Shown here: one piece after another, positions 35,312 to 43,488 of the stretch | Layout of the letters: every line of letters starts with the position of its first letter | How positions within the stretch are numbered: position 1 is the stretch's first letter | Assembly: GCF_036347135.1 (NCBI RefSeq) | Contig: NZ_CP108938.1 | Coordinates: 2,108,001 to 2,172,000, forward strand | Length of the DNA: 64,000 nt | Reading direction: 5' to 3' | Source of the DNA: Streptomyces sp. NBC_00775 | GTDB lineage: Bacteria > Actinomycetota > Actinomycetes > Streptomycetales > Streptomycetaceae | Notes under the pieces: model-generated | The model's database searches: none | Seen by the model: only the letters and a program-made list of their open reading frames with translations | What the model was told of the DNA's origin: nothing | Program-made: the position numbers and the translations under genes

Positions 35312-35494
35312 CTACTTGTCGGCGGTCAGCTTCCCCGCGACACCCCAACTGTCCGCCGGCACCTCGTGGATCCAGACGTGCACGGTCTCGGCCGGAATCC
35401 TGTACGCGTCGACGAAGGCGTCGGTGACGCGCTTGACGAGGTCCCGCTTGAGCTCGACGTCGCGCGGACCCTGCTGAATGGTGACGATGGGCAT
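35312..35494 (-). CDS. 4-Oxalocrotonate tautomerase-like protein
   Basis: A 60-residue member of the tautomerase superfamily. After Met removal Pro1 would be the catalytic base (MPIVTIQQGPR), Arg residues at about 11 and 16 are in the usual places, and the C-terminus VHVWIHEVPADSWGVAGK is the standard family ending. It works as a hexamer on 2-hydroxymuconate-like enols in aromatic catabolism, but no other aromatic pathway gene is near, so the biological substrate is unclear. Confidence 0.88.
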   Translation of the reverse strand: MPIVTIQQGPRDVELKRDLVKRVTDAFVDAYRIPAETVHVWIHEVPADSWGVAGKLTADK

Positions 35495-35598
35495 GGCTGA
35501 ACTCCCTTGTCCGAGGCGGCCCTTGCCGCTTTCCGGGTACGGGAACAGTCCATCGCGCGGGGCGTCACCGACCAAGAGGCAGCCCGCGACCGCAGCGA

Positions 35599-36510
35599 TC
35601 AGCTTTCGTGATCGCCGCAGGCCGCACACAGGTTGTCGAGGTACGGCGGCGGATTCGAGCCGTGCACGGCGAGCCCGGTGGTGAGCGCGAGGCCCGGCGC
35701 CCGGAAGGGTACGAAGGCGATCCGGGGGGCGTGCAGGACGCGGGCGTGGGAGGCGTACACGACCGTCCACAGCGGCCGGGTGCCGATGGTGGCGAGGGTG
35801 TCCTGGAGGGAGCCGCCCGCCGGCCCGGGCAGCGGCTGGAACCCCGCGTCGTGACAGGCCCCGACGACCAGGTCGACCAGCGCGGGATTCACCCGGCGCT
35901 CGGTGATGCTCAGCGGCAGCCCGGCCAGCTCGTCGAGGGCGACCTCGTCCCGCGCGGCCAGCGGGTGCGCGGCGGGCAGGGCGGCCACCAGGGGGTCGGG
36001 CCACAGCGGCAGCACCCGTACGCCCGGCACCTGTTCGTGTGGTGACACGCCCCGGACGAACGCCGCGTCCAGCCGCCCGTCCGCGACCCGGGCGAGCCGC
36101 TCCTGGGCCGGGAGCGAGACCAGCTCGACCGGAACGGCAGGCTCCCGCTCGGCGAAGGCCGCGAGCACCCGGTCCAGATGTTCGCCGAGGCCGGTGCTGG
36201 TGCCGAGCCGCAGCCCGGCGGCAGGGGCGACGGACGCCCGCGCCCGCTCGGCCGCCGCCAGCACGGCGCGCGCCTCGGGCAGCAGCCGCTCCCCCGCACC
36301 GGTGAGCCGTACATGCCGGGGCGAACGGTCGAAGAGCTCGGCGCCCAATTCCCGCTCCAGCCGCTGGATCTGCTGGCTGACAGCCGACTGCACGATATGG
36401 AGACTCCCCCACTCTCGGCTTCGCTCGAGCGGGGGGACCCCCATCGCCGCCCGGCCGAAGTGCAGCTCCTCGGCGACCGTCACGAAATAGCTGAGCTGCC
36501 GAAGTTCCAT
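35599..36510 (-). CDS. LysR-family regulator with a 12-residue insertion in the HTH
   Basis: A 303-residue LysR-type regulator. The N-terminal domain starts LRQLSYFVTVAEELHFGRAA and continues LHIVQSAVSQQIQRLERELG, as in many relatives, but between these parts lie extra residues (GVPPLERSREWG) not expected in the winged helix-turn-helix. They are encoded by a short GC-rich repeat. The effector-binding domain runs from about residue 105 to the end and looks intact, with a His/Cys-containing tail (LDNLCAACGD). It is divergent from a LysE-type exporter 65 bp away, the classical LysR/LysE arrangement. Whether it still binds DNA is uncertain. Confidence 0.85.
   Translation of the reverse strand: MELRQLSYFVTVAEELHFGRAAMGVPPLERSREWGSLHIVQSAVSQQIQRLERELGAELFDRSPRHVRLTGAGERLLPEARAVLAAAERARASVAPAAGLRLGTSTGLGEHLDRVLAAFAEREPAVPVELVSLPAQERLARVADGRLDAAFVRGVSPHEQVPGVRVLPLWPDPLVAALPAAHPLAARDEVALDELAGLPLSITERRVNPALVDLVVGACHDAGFQPLPGPAGGSLQDTLATIGTRPLWTVVYASHARVLHAPRIAFVPFRAPGLALTTGLAVHGSNPPPYLDNLCAACGDHES
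36404..36442. repeat. Short Streptomyces repeat element inserted in the LysR gene
   Basis: The 39-bp stretch bounded by ctccccc and gaccccc, with cggcttcgctcgagcgg at its centre, has self-complementary ends and resembles a small element that recurs in streptomycete genomes. It adds 36 bp relative to the usual LysR reading and keeps the frame. Confidence 0.6.
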
Positions 36511-36575
36511 GCCGTGGACTCTAGAGCGCCCCGAGGGCCGCCTGTTTGAATGGGCCCCCGTGGGAGGTGATGGAC

Positions 36576-37223
36576 ATGGTGTCCACGGACCGTTTCCTGG
36601 CCTTCGCCGCGATGTCGCTGCTGGTGATCGTGATTCCCGGGCCCAGCGTGCTGTTCGTCATCGGGCGGGCGCTCGCCCACGGCCGGCGCACCGCGGTGGC
36701 GACGGCGCTCGGCAACGTCTTCGGCTCGTACCTGCTGGTCGTGGCGGTCGCCTTCGGGATCGGTTCGCTGGTCGAGCGCTCGATGACGGTCTATCTGACG
36801 GTGAAGCTGGCCGGCGCCGCGTATCTCGTCCTCCTGGGCGTGCAGGCGTTCCGGCACCGCAAGGAGCTGAAGGCGTCGGCGATCAAGGCGGCACCCGCGG
36901 CCGAGGCGCGCGGCGATCTCCGCACGGTCCTGGACGGCGCCCTCGTCGGCGTCACCAACCCCAAGGGCATCGTCTTCTTCGCCGCGGTACTCCCCCAGTT
37001 CGTGGACCACTCCGCGGGCCAGGTCACGACGCAGATGCTGCTGCTGGGTCTGATCCCGATCTCCATCGGCCTGGTCACGGACACCTTGTGGGGCCTGACC
37101 GCTTCGGCGGCCCGCACCTGGTTCGCCCGCTCCGACCGCCGGCTGTCCCTGATCGGCGGCGCGGGCGGCTTCACGATGATCGGGCTGGGGCTGACGGTGG
37201 CGGTGACGGGGCGGGCGGACTGA
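36576..37223 (+). CDS. LysE/RhtB-family exporter
   Basis: A 215-residue membrane protein with six predicted helices. The first helix ends in LLVIVIPGPSVLFVIGRALAHG, the conserved P-G-P signature of the LysE/RhtB translocators, and the central loop has GVTNPKGIVFFAAVLPQF. Such proteins export amino acids or related small metabolites. The ATG chosen has GGGAGG eight bases upstream; two earlier in-frame starts are too close to or upstream of that site. Divergent from the LysR gene, which probably controls it. Confidence 0.88.
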   Translation: MVSTDRFLAFAAMSLLVIVIPGPSVLFVIGRALAHGRRTAVATALGNVFGSYLLVVAVAFGIGSLVERSMTVYLTVKLAGAAYLVLLGVQAFRHRKELKASAIKAAPAAEARGDLRTVLDGALVGVTNPKGIVFFAAVLPQFVDHSAGQVTTQMLLLGLIPISIGLVTDTLWGLTASAARTWFARSDRRLSLIGGAGGFTMIGLGLTVAVTGRAD

Positions 37224-37227
37224 GACG

Positions 37228-37281
37228 TCCGGAACATCAGGGTCGTACGACCCTTCCGGAACGTCAGGGCCGTACGACGGT
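37228..37281. repeat. 27-bp tandem duplication at the 3' end of the AlkZ-like gene
   Basis: Two adjacent 27-bp copies with four mismatches. The right copy contains the last codons and stop of the AlkZ-like gene; the left copy lies in the convergent gap and has become the perfect palindrome GGGTCGTACGACCC, which may now serve as a terminator. Confidence 0.8.
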
Positions 37282-38370
37282 CCCGAACCGGATGTCGTAG
37301 GCCTCCCCCTGCCGCATCACCTTGAGCATCCGCTCCCCTTCCTCGGTGACCTCGTTCCGTTGCGCCTTCGTGAGCGTGCCGAAGGGCTCGATGACGAGCG
37401 CCCCTTCGTCCAGTTTCCACACTCCGGCCAGGAATCCGTCGACGAGCAGGGTGCGGTACGCCTGGTTGCCCTGCCAGGAGCGTCCCTTGAGGCCGGCGGG
37501 TACGACGCGGGAGCGGTCGGCGTGGGACAGCAGCAGGTTGTCGAACTCGGGGAGGAAGCGCGGCGGGGCAGGGGTGTCCGCGTCCGGGCGGGGCGCGTCG
37601 GGAAGGTCGAAGAGCTCGACGCCGTTCTCGTCACGGAACGTGACCAGCTCGGGCCTGAGCCGTTCGAAGGCCTCGCGCAGCCGGGTCAGGCCCGCCCAGG
37701 TCTGCATGTCCTTGACGGAGGCGGGCCCGAAGGCGGCGAGGTAGCGCAGGACGGTCGCGTCCGGTGTGGGCGCGGGCTCGGCGGGGCGGCCGAGCCAGTG
37801 CTCGGCGGTGGTGAGCTCGACCTGGCCGCTGCGGCCCCACAGACCGCGCGGGGTGACCTGGACGAGCGGCAGCCGGCAGCGGGCGGCGACCGAGAGCGCG
37901 AACGGGTCGGCGTCCGGCCATTCGGCGAGCAGCGTCTCGCGCAGCTGCTTCATGGTGCGCGGCTCGGCCTCCACCAGCTCACGGCTGATCGCGGCGAGCC
38001 GGTCCAGGTCGACGCCGGTGAGCCCCTTGCGGAAGGTGCCCAGCTCCCGGTCGCGTGCGGCCTGCACGAGCGGGCGCAGGACGAGGGCGTCGTCGGCGGT
38101 GTGGGTGTGGATGGTGGAGCGCATGGTGACGATGCGTACGGCCTCCCGGTCGGCCATGAGCCGCGACAGCGCCTCGGGGGTGAAGCCGTCGAGACGGGCG
38201 GCGAGGGCGTAGTACGGCGGCTTGACGTTCTGCGCCTGGAGGCCGAGGAGGTGTCCGACGGCGGCCTTCGCGGACAGCGGGGAGCGGCGCAGCAGAAGCT
38301 GACGGTCGAGGGTCGCGCGGTTGAGGGCGCGGGTGCCGAGTACCGAGGCCGTCGTGGTCGTCTTCGTCAT
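37264..38370 (-). CDS. AlkZ/YcaQ-family DNA glycosylase-like protein (HTH_42)
   Basis: A 368-residue protein of the winged-helix HTH_42 family. Members include AlkZ of azinomycin producers, which unhooks DNA interstrand crosslinks and alkylated bases. The AlkZ catalytic Q-x-Q motif is present in HLLGLQAQNVKPPYYAL near residue 43, rather than the Q-x-D form of E. coli YcaQ. The TMRSTIHTHTADDAL segment and the PRFLPEFDNLLLSHADR stretch are family hallmarks. The start at ATG 38370 is preferred over an upstream in-frame codon. It stands alone, convergent to the LysE gene. Confidence 0.82.
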   Translation of the reverse strand: MTKTTTTASVLGTRALNRATLDRQLLLRRSPLSAKAAVGHLLGLQAQNVKPPYYALAARLDGFTPEALSRLMADREAVRIVTMRSTIHTHTADDALVLRPLVQAARDRELGTFRKGLTGVDLDRLAAISRELVEAEPRTMKQLRETLLAEWPDADPFALSVAARCRLPLVQVTPRGLWGRSGQVELTTAEHWLGRPAEPAPTPDATVLRYLAAFGPASVKDMQTWAGLTRLREAFERLRPELVTFRDENGVELFDLPDAPRPDADTPAPPRFLPEFDNLLLSHADRSRVVPAGLKGRSWQGNQAYRTLLVDGFLAGVWKLDEGALVIEPFGTLTKAQRNEVTEEGERMLKVMRQGEAYDIRFGTVVRP

Positions 38371-38516
38371 GCTCCGCACGCTAACGCCGCTTGCGGACAC
38401 CTTCTGTCCGCAACTCTCACCGGATCCCGAGGCGACCGGGCACGCTCAGTCTGTTTGCCCCGTATATCCTGCTCCGTGATCACGCAGACGCACGTTCGAC
38501 ACTGGAGGCAGCCGCG

Positions 38517-39716
38517 ATGTCCGAGCGACGCGCCCGCTCAGCCTCGAAGGACACGAGGGGCGACGCGAAGAACGCGAGCAACGGGAAGAACGCCAGGAAG
38601 TCCGTCTGGCGACGCGCCCTGACCCCGCCGGCCGCGCCGCCCGCGCGGCCTCCGTCGCCCCGACCCGACCCGCCGGCACCGGACCCCGACGACGCCGGCA
38701 GCGTCGTACAGGCGGCCCTGTACCGCGACGGCGTACGCGTCTCGACCCCCACGACCCTCGCCGACACCTTCCGCGAGCTGCGCGACGAGCCGGACGGCGT
38801 GGCGTGGATCGGTCTCGCCCGCCCGACGGAGGCCGAACTCCTCTCCCTGGCCGCCGAGTTCGACCTGCATCCGCTCGCCGTCGAGGACGCGATGGAGGCG
38901 CATCAGCGCCCGAAGCTGGAGCGCTACGGCGACACGCTCTTCGTGGTCCTGCGCGCCGCGCGCTACCTGGACGCGCTGGAGGAGGTCGACTTCGGTGAGC
39001 TGCACGTGTTCGTGGGCCCGGACTTCGTGATCACGGTCCGGCACGGTGCGGCGCCGGACCTCTCGGCGGTGCGCCGCCGCATGGAGGACACCCCGGAGCT
39101 GCTGAAACTCGGCCCGGAGGCCGTCCTCTACGCGATCCTCGACTCCGTGGTCGACGGGTACCTCCCCGTGGTCTCCGGCGTCCAGATCGACATCGACGAG
39201 ATCGAGACCGAGGTCTTCCGCGGCGACCCGGCGGTCTCCCGCCGCATCTACGAACTCTCCCGCGAAATGGTCGAGTTCCAGCGCGCCACCCGCCCCCTGG
39301 TCGGCATGCTGCACGCCCTGATGGCCGGCTTCGCCAAGTACGGCACCGACGAGGAACTCCAGCGCTACCTCCGCGACGTCGCCGACCACGTCACCCACAC
39401 CAGCGAACGCGTCGACGGCTTCCGCCAGGCCCTCACCGACATCCTCACCGTCAACGCGACGCTGGTGACCCAGCAGCAGAACGCCGAGATGCGGGCGTTG
39501 GCGGAGGCGGGCTTCGAGCAGAACGAGGAGATCAAGAAGATCTCGTCCTGGGCGGCTATTTTGTTCGCTCCGACGCTGGTCGGGACGATCTACGGGATGA
39601 ACTTCGACAGCATGCCGGAGTTGCACTGGGTGTTCGGGTACCCCTTTGCGATCATCCTGATGGCGGTTGTATGTACCAGTTTGTACGTCATCTTCAAGCG
39701 GAAGGACTGGCTCTGA
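38517..39716 (+). CDS. CorA-family magnesium/cobalt transporter
   Basis: A 399-residue CorA-type channel. The first 70 residues are a basic, Pro-rich extension. The cytoplasmic funnel domain follows, with the long helix around ILTVNATLVTQQQNAEMRALAEAGFEQNEEIKKISSW. Two C-terminal helices flank the selectivity motif YGMNFDSMPEL, and the C-terminus is the basic KRKDWL. GGAGG lies eight bases upstream of the ATG. Alone in its transcription unit. Confidence 0.93.
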   Translation: MSERRARSASKDTRGDAKNASNGKNARKSVWRRALTPPAAPPARPPSPRPDPPAPDPDDAGSVVQAALYRDGVRVSTPTTLADTFRELRDEPDGVAWIGLARPTEAELLSLAAEFDLHPLAVEDAMEAHQRPKLERYGDTLFVVLRAARYLDALEEVDFGELHVFVGPDFVITVRHGAAPDLSAVRRRMEDTPELLKLGPEAVLYAILDSVVDGYLPVVSGVQIDIDEIETEVFRGDPAVSRRIYELSREMVEFQRATRPLVGMLHALMAGFAKYGTDEELQRYLRDVADHVTHTSERVDGFRQALTDILTVNATLVTQQQNAEMRALAEAGFEQNEEIKKISSWAAILFAPTLVGTIYGMNFDSMPELHWVFGYPFAIILMAVVCTSLYVIFKRKDWL

Positions 39717-39800
39717 GCAATCGGCGTGACGCGCCGCCGCGAGAAGGTGCAGCCCCGACCGCAGGCGTCGGGGGAGCGACTTCTTGACCGTCCGGCAGGT

Positions 39801-39826
39801 GTCACCACCGCCGCAGCGGTGGTGAC
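39801..39826. terminator. Bidirectional terminator hairpin
   Basis: An 11-bp perfect stem (GTCACCACCGC, loop cgca) in the 182-bp gap between the convergent CorA and alpha-galactosidase genes. A smaller CCCCGAC-N7-GTCGGGG repeat lies at 39753-39773; nothing else was seen in the gap. Confidence 0.8.
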
Positions 39827-39898
39827 CTCGTCGTCAGGTTCGCGCCGCCGACGGTCGGGCCCGGGTACCCGGCGACCGGAAGCTGCCCGTCGAAGACA

Positions 39899-42067
39899 TC
39901 ATTCCGACGAGACCGGGCTCAACCGGAAGAGGACAGCGGTGTTGGCACGCGGCAGGGAGACGGTCAGCTTCCCTTCAACCGTTTCCCACTCCGCGGCGGC
40001 ACCGGCGGTCGTGGGATGCAGCAGGGTGGGATGAACGTGAGCGCCTCGCAGGTGAGGGACGGTGAGTGTGCGGTCGGTTTCGGCGGGGTCGTTCGGGACG
40101 GCCTCGCGCCCGTCGCCGCCCGGCTCCGGCTCCCGTCGCCAGACCATCACGTACGTGGACTCCTCGCCCCGCAGTCCATGGGCGATCCACTCGTCCTCCC
40201 AGGCGGGCAGGCCCAGTGGCCAGAACGGATGCGCGCCGCCGATCTCCGGCCGGAGGTCCTTGTAGACGGAGATCGCCGAGCGGACGAGGTCGAACTGCTC
40301 GTCGCTCATGAGGTTGAGGAAGCCGGAGAGGTGGATGCGTCCGAGCAGCGGGCCGGTGAGGGTGAAGGCGATCTCGTCGAGGCTCTGGTCCGGCTGGGGG
40401 TACGCCCACACGGCGGCCTGCTCGGGTGTCGCGGCGGTGGCGGCCGCGGCGGCGATGGGCGGGTAGCGCAGGGGGTCCTGCTGGTCGCTGGTGGACTGCA
40501 GTTGTGCCACCGCCAGTTGCGCGTAGTCCATGCGCAGGCCGCCCGACCCGCAGTTCTCCAGCACCAGGTCGGGGTGCCGGTCGAGGACTGAGGCCATCCA
40601 GTCGAGGTGGGCGCGGTGGTGCCCGAGCAGCCCGGCGCCCGCGCTTTCGGAGCCGTCCTCCGTGCCTGGGCCGATGTTGATGTTGTAGTCGAGTTTCAGG
40701 TAGCCGACGCCCCACTCGCCGACCAGCCGGTCCACGACCTCGTCGAGGTGGGCGCGGGCGGCCGGGTGACGCAGGTCCAGGTGGTGCCGGCCATGTTCCG
40801 TCACACGGACACCGCCACGCCGGAAGAACGCCTCCGGCGGCAGGGTGTGGGCCAACGGGCTGCGGACGCCGACGACTTCGGGTTCGAGCCAGAGTCCCGG
40901 GGTCATGCCGTGCCGCCCGATGGCGTCCAAGACCTCCTGTATGCCGCCCGGGAAGCGGTTGGGCGCGGCCTCCCACGCGCCGACGGCGTCCCACCAGCCC
41001 TGGGCGTCGTCGTCGTACCAGCCCGCGTCGATGACGAAGACCTCGGCGCCGGCGGTCGCCGCCGCCTCGATGAGAGGCAGGAGCCGATCCGTGGTGGGGT
41101 CACCCATGAGGGTGTTCATGTAGTCGTTGTAGATCACCGGGAGCGTGCGGTGGTCGGGGTGGTCGCGGCGGATGCCGCGGCGGTAGTCCGTGAGGGTCCC
41201 GAAGGCGGCGTCCAGGCCGCCGGCCTCCGTCCGGACGAGAACGGCGGGGACGGTGTGGAACTCCTGGCCGGGGGCGAGGGTGTGGTGCCACTGGTGGTGG
41301 GCGTCGTCGGGCCCGAACAGCGCGACGTAGGCCGCGCCCTCGCGTTCGCCGGTCTCGAAGCGCCAGCCCGCGCTGGACTCGATCTGCCAGAGCCAGGCAC
41401 GGCCGTCCAGGTCGGTGAGCGCGGCGACCGGGAGGTTGCGGCCGGTGGACCAGCTGCCCTGTGAGTAGCGCTCGAAGCAGCCGCGTCCCTCGTGGCCGTG
41501 GGCGGACCGGCTCAGCGGGACGACCTCGTCGCGGAACGCGGCCTGCCGCCAGCGGCATTCGGCGAGCCAGTCGTTGTCCGCCCAGTGCAGAGTCAGGCCG
41601 TCCAGGCCGTCGCCCGCATCGGAGATGCCGCCGAGGGTCAGGGTGGTCACGCTCTCCAGCCTCAGCGGAGTGGCGCCCTCGTTGACCAGGCGTACCCGCG
41701 CGCGCAGAAAGGCCGCGCCGGAGCCGGCACCGGAGCCCGACTCCAGGGTGACCTCGGCGGCCAGCCCGGTCTCCGAGTCCGCCAGCCGGATCGTCGTACG
41801 CTCCCGGCCTGCGACCCGCCCGTCCCGCACCGTCTCGTGATCGCGGTAGGTGAGGCGGTCGCCGATGGCCGTCTCGATGAAGCGTTCTCCCGACCACAGG
41901 CGCCCGTGGCCGGTGGCGGTGACCTCGACGAGAGGGACCAGGCGGGCCCAGTCCTGGCCGGGTGTCCCCAGTCTCACCGACCCCGTGGCGTCCAGGACGG
42001 CGTGCAGCCCGAGCTCCGGGTGCGACCAGATACGGGACTTCTCGACTGTTCCGGCGACAGCGGTCAA
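39899..42067 (-). CDS. Cytoplasmic GH36 alpha-galactosidase
   Basis: A 722-residue glycosidase without signal peptide, so it acts on imported sugars. A beta-sandwich N-terminal domain precedes the TIM barrel with VIDAGWYDDDAQGWWD, the nucleophile Asp460 in YLKLDYN, the ENCGSGGLRMDYAQL signature and the acid/base Asp528 in TSDQQD, all diagnostic of GH36. Alpha-galactosidase is the main expectation; beta-L-arabinopyranosidase activity is conceivable because that sugar is alpha-galactose without its C6 group. TTG is taken as the start because AAGGGGA lies seven bases before it; a GTG 69 bp upstream has no ribosome site. It shares an operator region with the divergent LacI gene. Confidence 0.88.
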   Translation of the reverse strand: MTAVAGTVEKSRIWSHPELGLHAVLDATGSVRLGTPGQDWARLVPLVEVTATGHGRLWSGERFIETAIGDRLTYRDHETVRDGRVAGRERTTIRLADSETGLAAEVTLESGSGAGSGAAFLRARVRLVNEGATPLRLESVTTLTLGGISDAGDGLDGLTLHWADNDWLAECRWRQAAFRDEVVPLSRSAHGHEGRGCFERYSQGSWSTGRNLPVAALTDLDGRAWLWQIESSAGWRFETGEREGAAYVALFGPDDAHHQWHHTLAPGQEFHTVPAVLVRTEAGGLDAAFGTLTDYRRGIRRDHPDHRTLPVIYNDYMNTLMGDPTTDRLLPLIEAAATAGAEVFVIDAGWYDDDAQGWWDAVGAWEAAPNRFPGGIQEVLDAIGRHGMTPGLWLEPEVVGVRSPLAHTLPPEAFFRRGGVRVTEHGRHHLDLRHPAARAHLDEVVDRLVGEWGVGYLKLDYNINIGPGTEDGSESAGAGLLGHHRAHLDWMASVLDRHPDLVLENCGSGGLRMDYAQLAVAQLQSTSDQQDPLRYPPIAAAAATAATPEQAAVWAYPQPDQSLDEIAFTLTGPLLGRIHLSGFLNLMSDEQFDLVRSAISVYKDLRPEIGGAHPFWPLGLPAWEDEWIAHGLRGEESTYVMVWRREPEPGGDGREAVPNDPAETDRTLTVPHLRGAHVHPTLLHPTTAGAAAEWETVEGKLTVSLPRANTAVLFRLSPVSSE

Positions 42068-42204
42068 CGCAATTTCCCCTTCCGGGATGGTTCGGTCCTG
42101 CGGTGGCTTGTGGGGGGTGCTGAGCTGGGGATTCACACGCGGCGGGAGAGGGGGGTGCCGCGCCGATCGGCGGGTTCGAAAGGTAAATCCCTGGTTACGG
42201 TCTC

Positions 42205-42258
42205 TTGACGCCCACGTTGTGACCGCTCACAATCCTCGCATGGATGTGACCGGTCACA
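42205..42258. promoter_or_regulatory. LacI promoter with two operators, overlapping the start codon
   Basis: TTGACG (42205-42210) and CACAAT (42228-42233, 17-bp spacer) point to a transcription start at about the ATG at 42240, so the mRNA is probably leaderless. TTGTGA-N4-TCACAA (42217-42232) covers the core promoter and TGTGACCGGTCACA (42245-42258) lies in the first codons. Their centres are 27 bp apart. Both look like LacI/GalR-family operators and could also control the divergent GH36 gene. Confidence 0.72.
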
Positions 42259-43310
42259 CAAGCTCCGGCGGCCACAGCGACCCCCCTCAGGGGCAGCAGA
42301 AGGCCGCCAGTATCCGCGATGTCGCCCAGGCGGCAGGCGTCTCCTACCAGACCGTTTCGAGGGTCATCAACAACCACCCGAACGTCAGGGAGGAGACTCG
42401 CAAGCGGGTCGACGCAGCCATCCAAACCCTGGGATTCAGGCGCAACGCCACCGCGTTCGCGCTGGCCAGCGGGGTAACCCGATCGGTCACGGTCATCACG
42501 TCGAACACCGTTCTCTACGGCTACGCAGCCACCCTGCAGGGACTGGAGGAGGCATCCCGCGCCGCCGGATACGCACTGGGCGTGCGGGTCGTGACACCCG
42601 AGGACGACCTGGACCGTACGATCGCCGCGGCCGCCGACACCGGTGGCGGACTGGTGGTCATCGGCTACGACCGTCTCGGCGCCGCCGCACTGGATCGCGT
42701 ACCGGCGCATGTGCCGTGCGCGGCGCTGGTGGAGGCGCCGCCGCACGGCCGGACACCCGGCCGTCCGGCGGTGTGGGCCGACGACCGTGAGGCGGCCCGT
42801 ACCGCCACCGAACACCTGCTGGCGCTCGGGCACGAAAACGTGCACTATGTGGCGATCCCAGCCTCCACCGGAACCCGGCGGACGGCGGCGCCCCGCGCCG
42901 AAGGCTGGCGTCAGGCCCTGCGAGCGGCCGGCGTGACCCCTCCCGCGCCTTCCGGCAACGGCTGGGACGCCCAGGCCGGATACGAGGCCGGGAAGAAACT
43001 CGCCAAGAACCCGGACGTCACCGCGATCCTGTGCGGCAACGACGATCTGGCGCTGGGCGTCCTGAGAGCCCTGCACCACGCGGGCCGGCGGGTCCCGGAG
43101 GACGTCAGCGTCATCGGCTTCGACGACGCCCCTCACTCCGCCTTCGTCACCCCGTCCCTCACCACGGTCCGCATGGACTTCCACGGACTGGGGCGCGCCG
43201 CCTTCGGGCTACTGCGCGCCCAGCTCGACACCGACCAGCAGGCACCCGCGCCGGTGCCGGCCGAACCCACCCTCATCCTCCGGGAGAGCTCGGGGCCACG
43301 GAACGCCTGA
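42240..43310 (+). CDS. LacI-family transcriptional regulator
   Basis: A 356-residue repressor. The helix-turn-helix with hinge is ASIRDVAQAAGVSYQTVSRVINNH, followed by the periplasmic-binding-protein-like sensor domain (from about residue 75) and the usual end VSVIGFDDAPHSAFVTPSLTTV. The start codon is overlapped by the promoter and flanked by two palindromic operators, which implies autoregulation. It lies between a GH36 gene and a sugar ABC importer and should respond to a sugar from the same pathway, probably containing galactose or arabinose. Confidence 0.92.
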   Translation: MDVTGHTSSGGHSDPPQGQQKAASIRDVAQAAGVSYQTVSRVINNHPNVREETRKRVDAAIQTLGFRRNATAFALASGVTRSVTVITSNTVLYGYAATLQGLEEASRAAGYALGVRVVTPEDDLDRTIAAAADTGGGLVVIGYDRLGAAALDRVPAHVPCAALVEAPPHGRTPGRPAVWADDREAARTATEHLLALGHENVHYVAIPASTGTRRTAAPRAEGWRQALRAAGVTPPAPSGNGWDAQAGYEAGKKLAKNPDVTAILCGNDDLALGVLRALHHAGRRVPEDVSVIGFDDAPHSAFVTPSLTTVRMDFHGLGRAAFGLLRAQLDTDQQAPAPVPAEPTLILRESSGPRNA

Positions 43311-43393
43311 GCCGGACCGGACGTCCGGGCTCGCCGTATCCGTTACGTCCGCCGTGCCCGCAGTCGCCTCGCCGTGTCCGTCAGCCGTCTTCC

Positions 43394-43450
43394 CCGCAGC
43401 AATCGCGCATCTCCGCAGTCATCGCACCTCTCCGCAGCATCGCCTCGTCT
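43394..43450. repeat. Three 19-bp tandem repeats in the leader of the sugar-binding gene
   Basis: Three contiguous, imperfect 19-bp units beginning ccgcag and containing atcgc, followed by two 10-bp cccttccgcn copies. They occupy the untranslated region just before the solute-binding protein start in a 178-bp gap that also holds a CCGGACGTCCGG palindrome at 43317-43328. Confidence 0.75.
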
Positions 43451-43488
43451 CCCTTCCGCTCCCTTCCGCGTACGAACAAGGATCCGCC

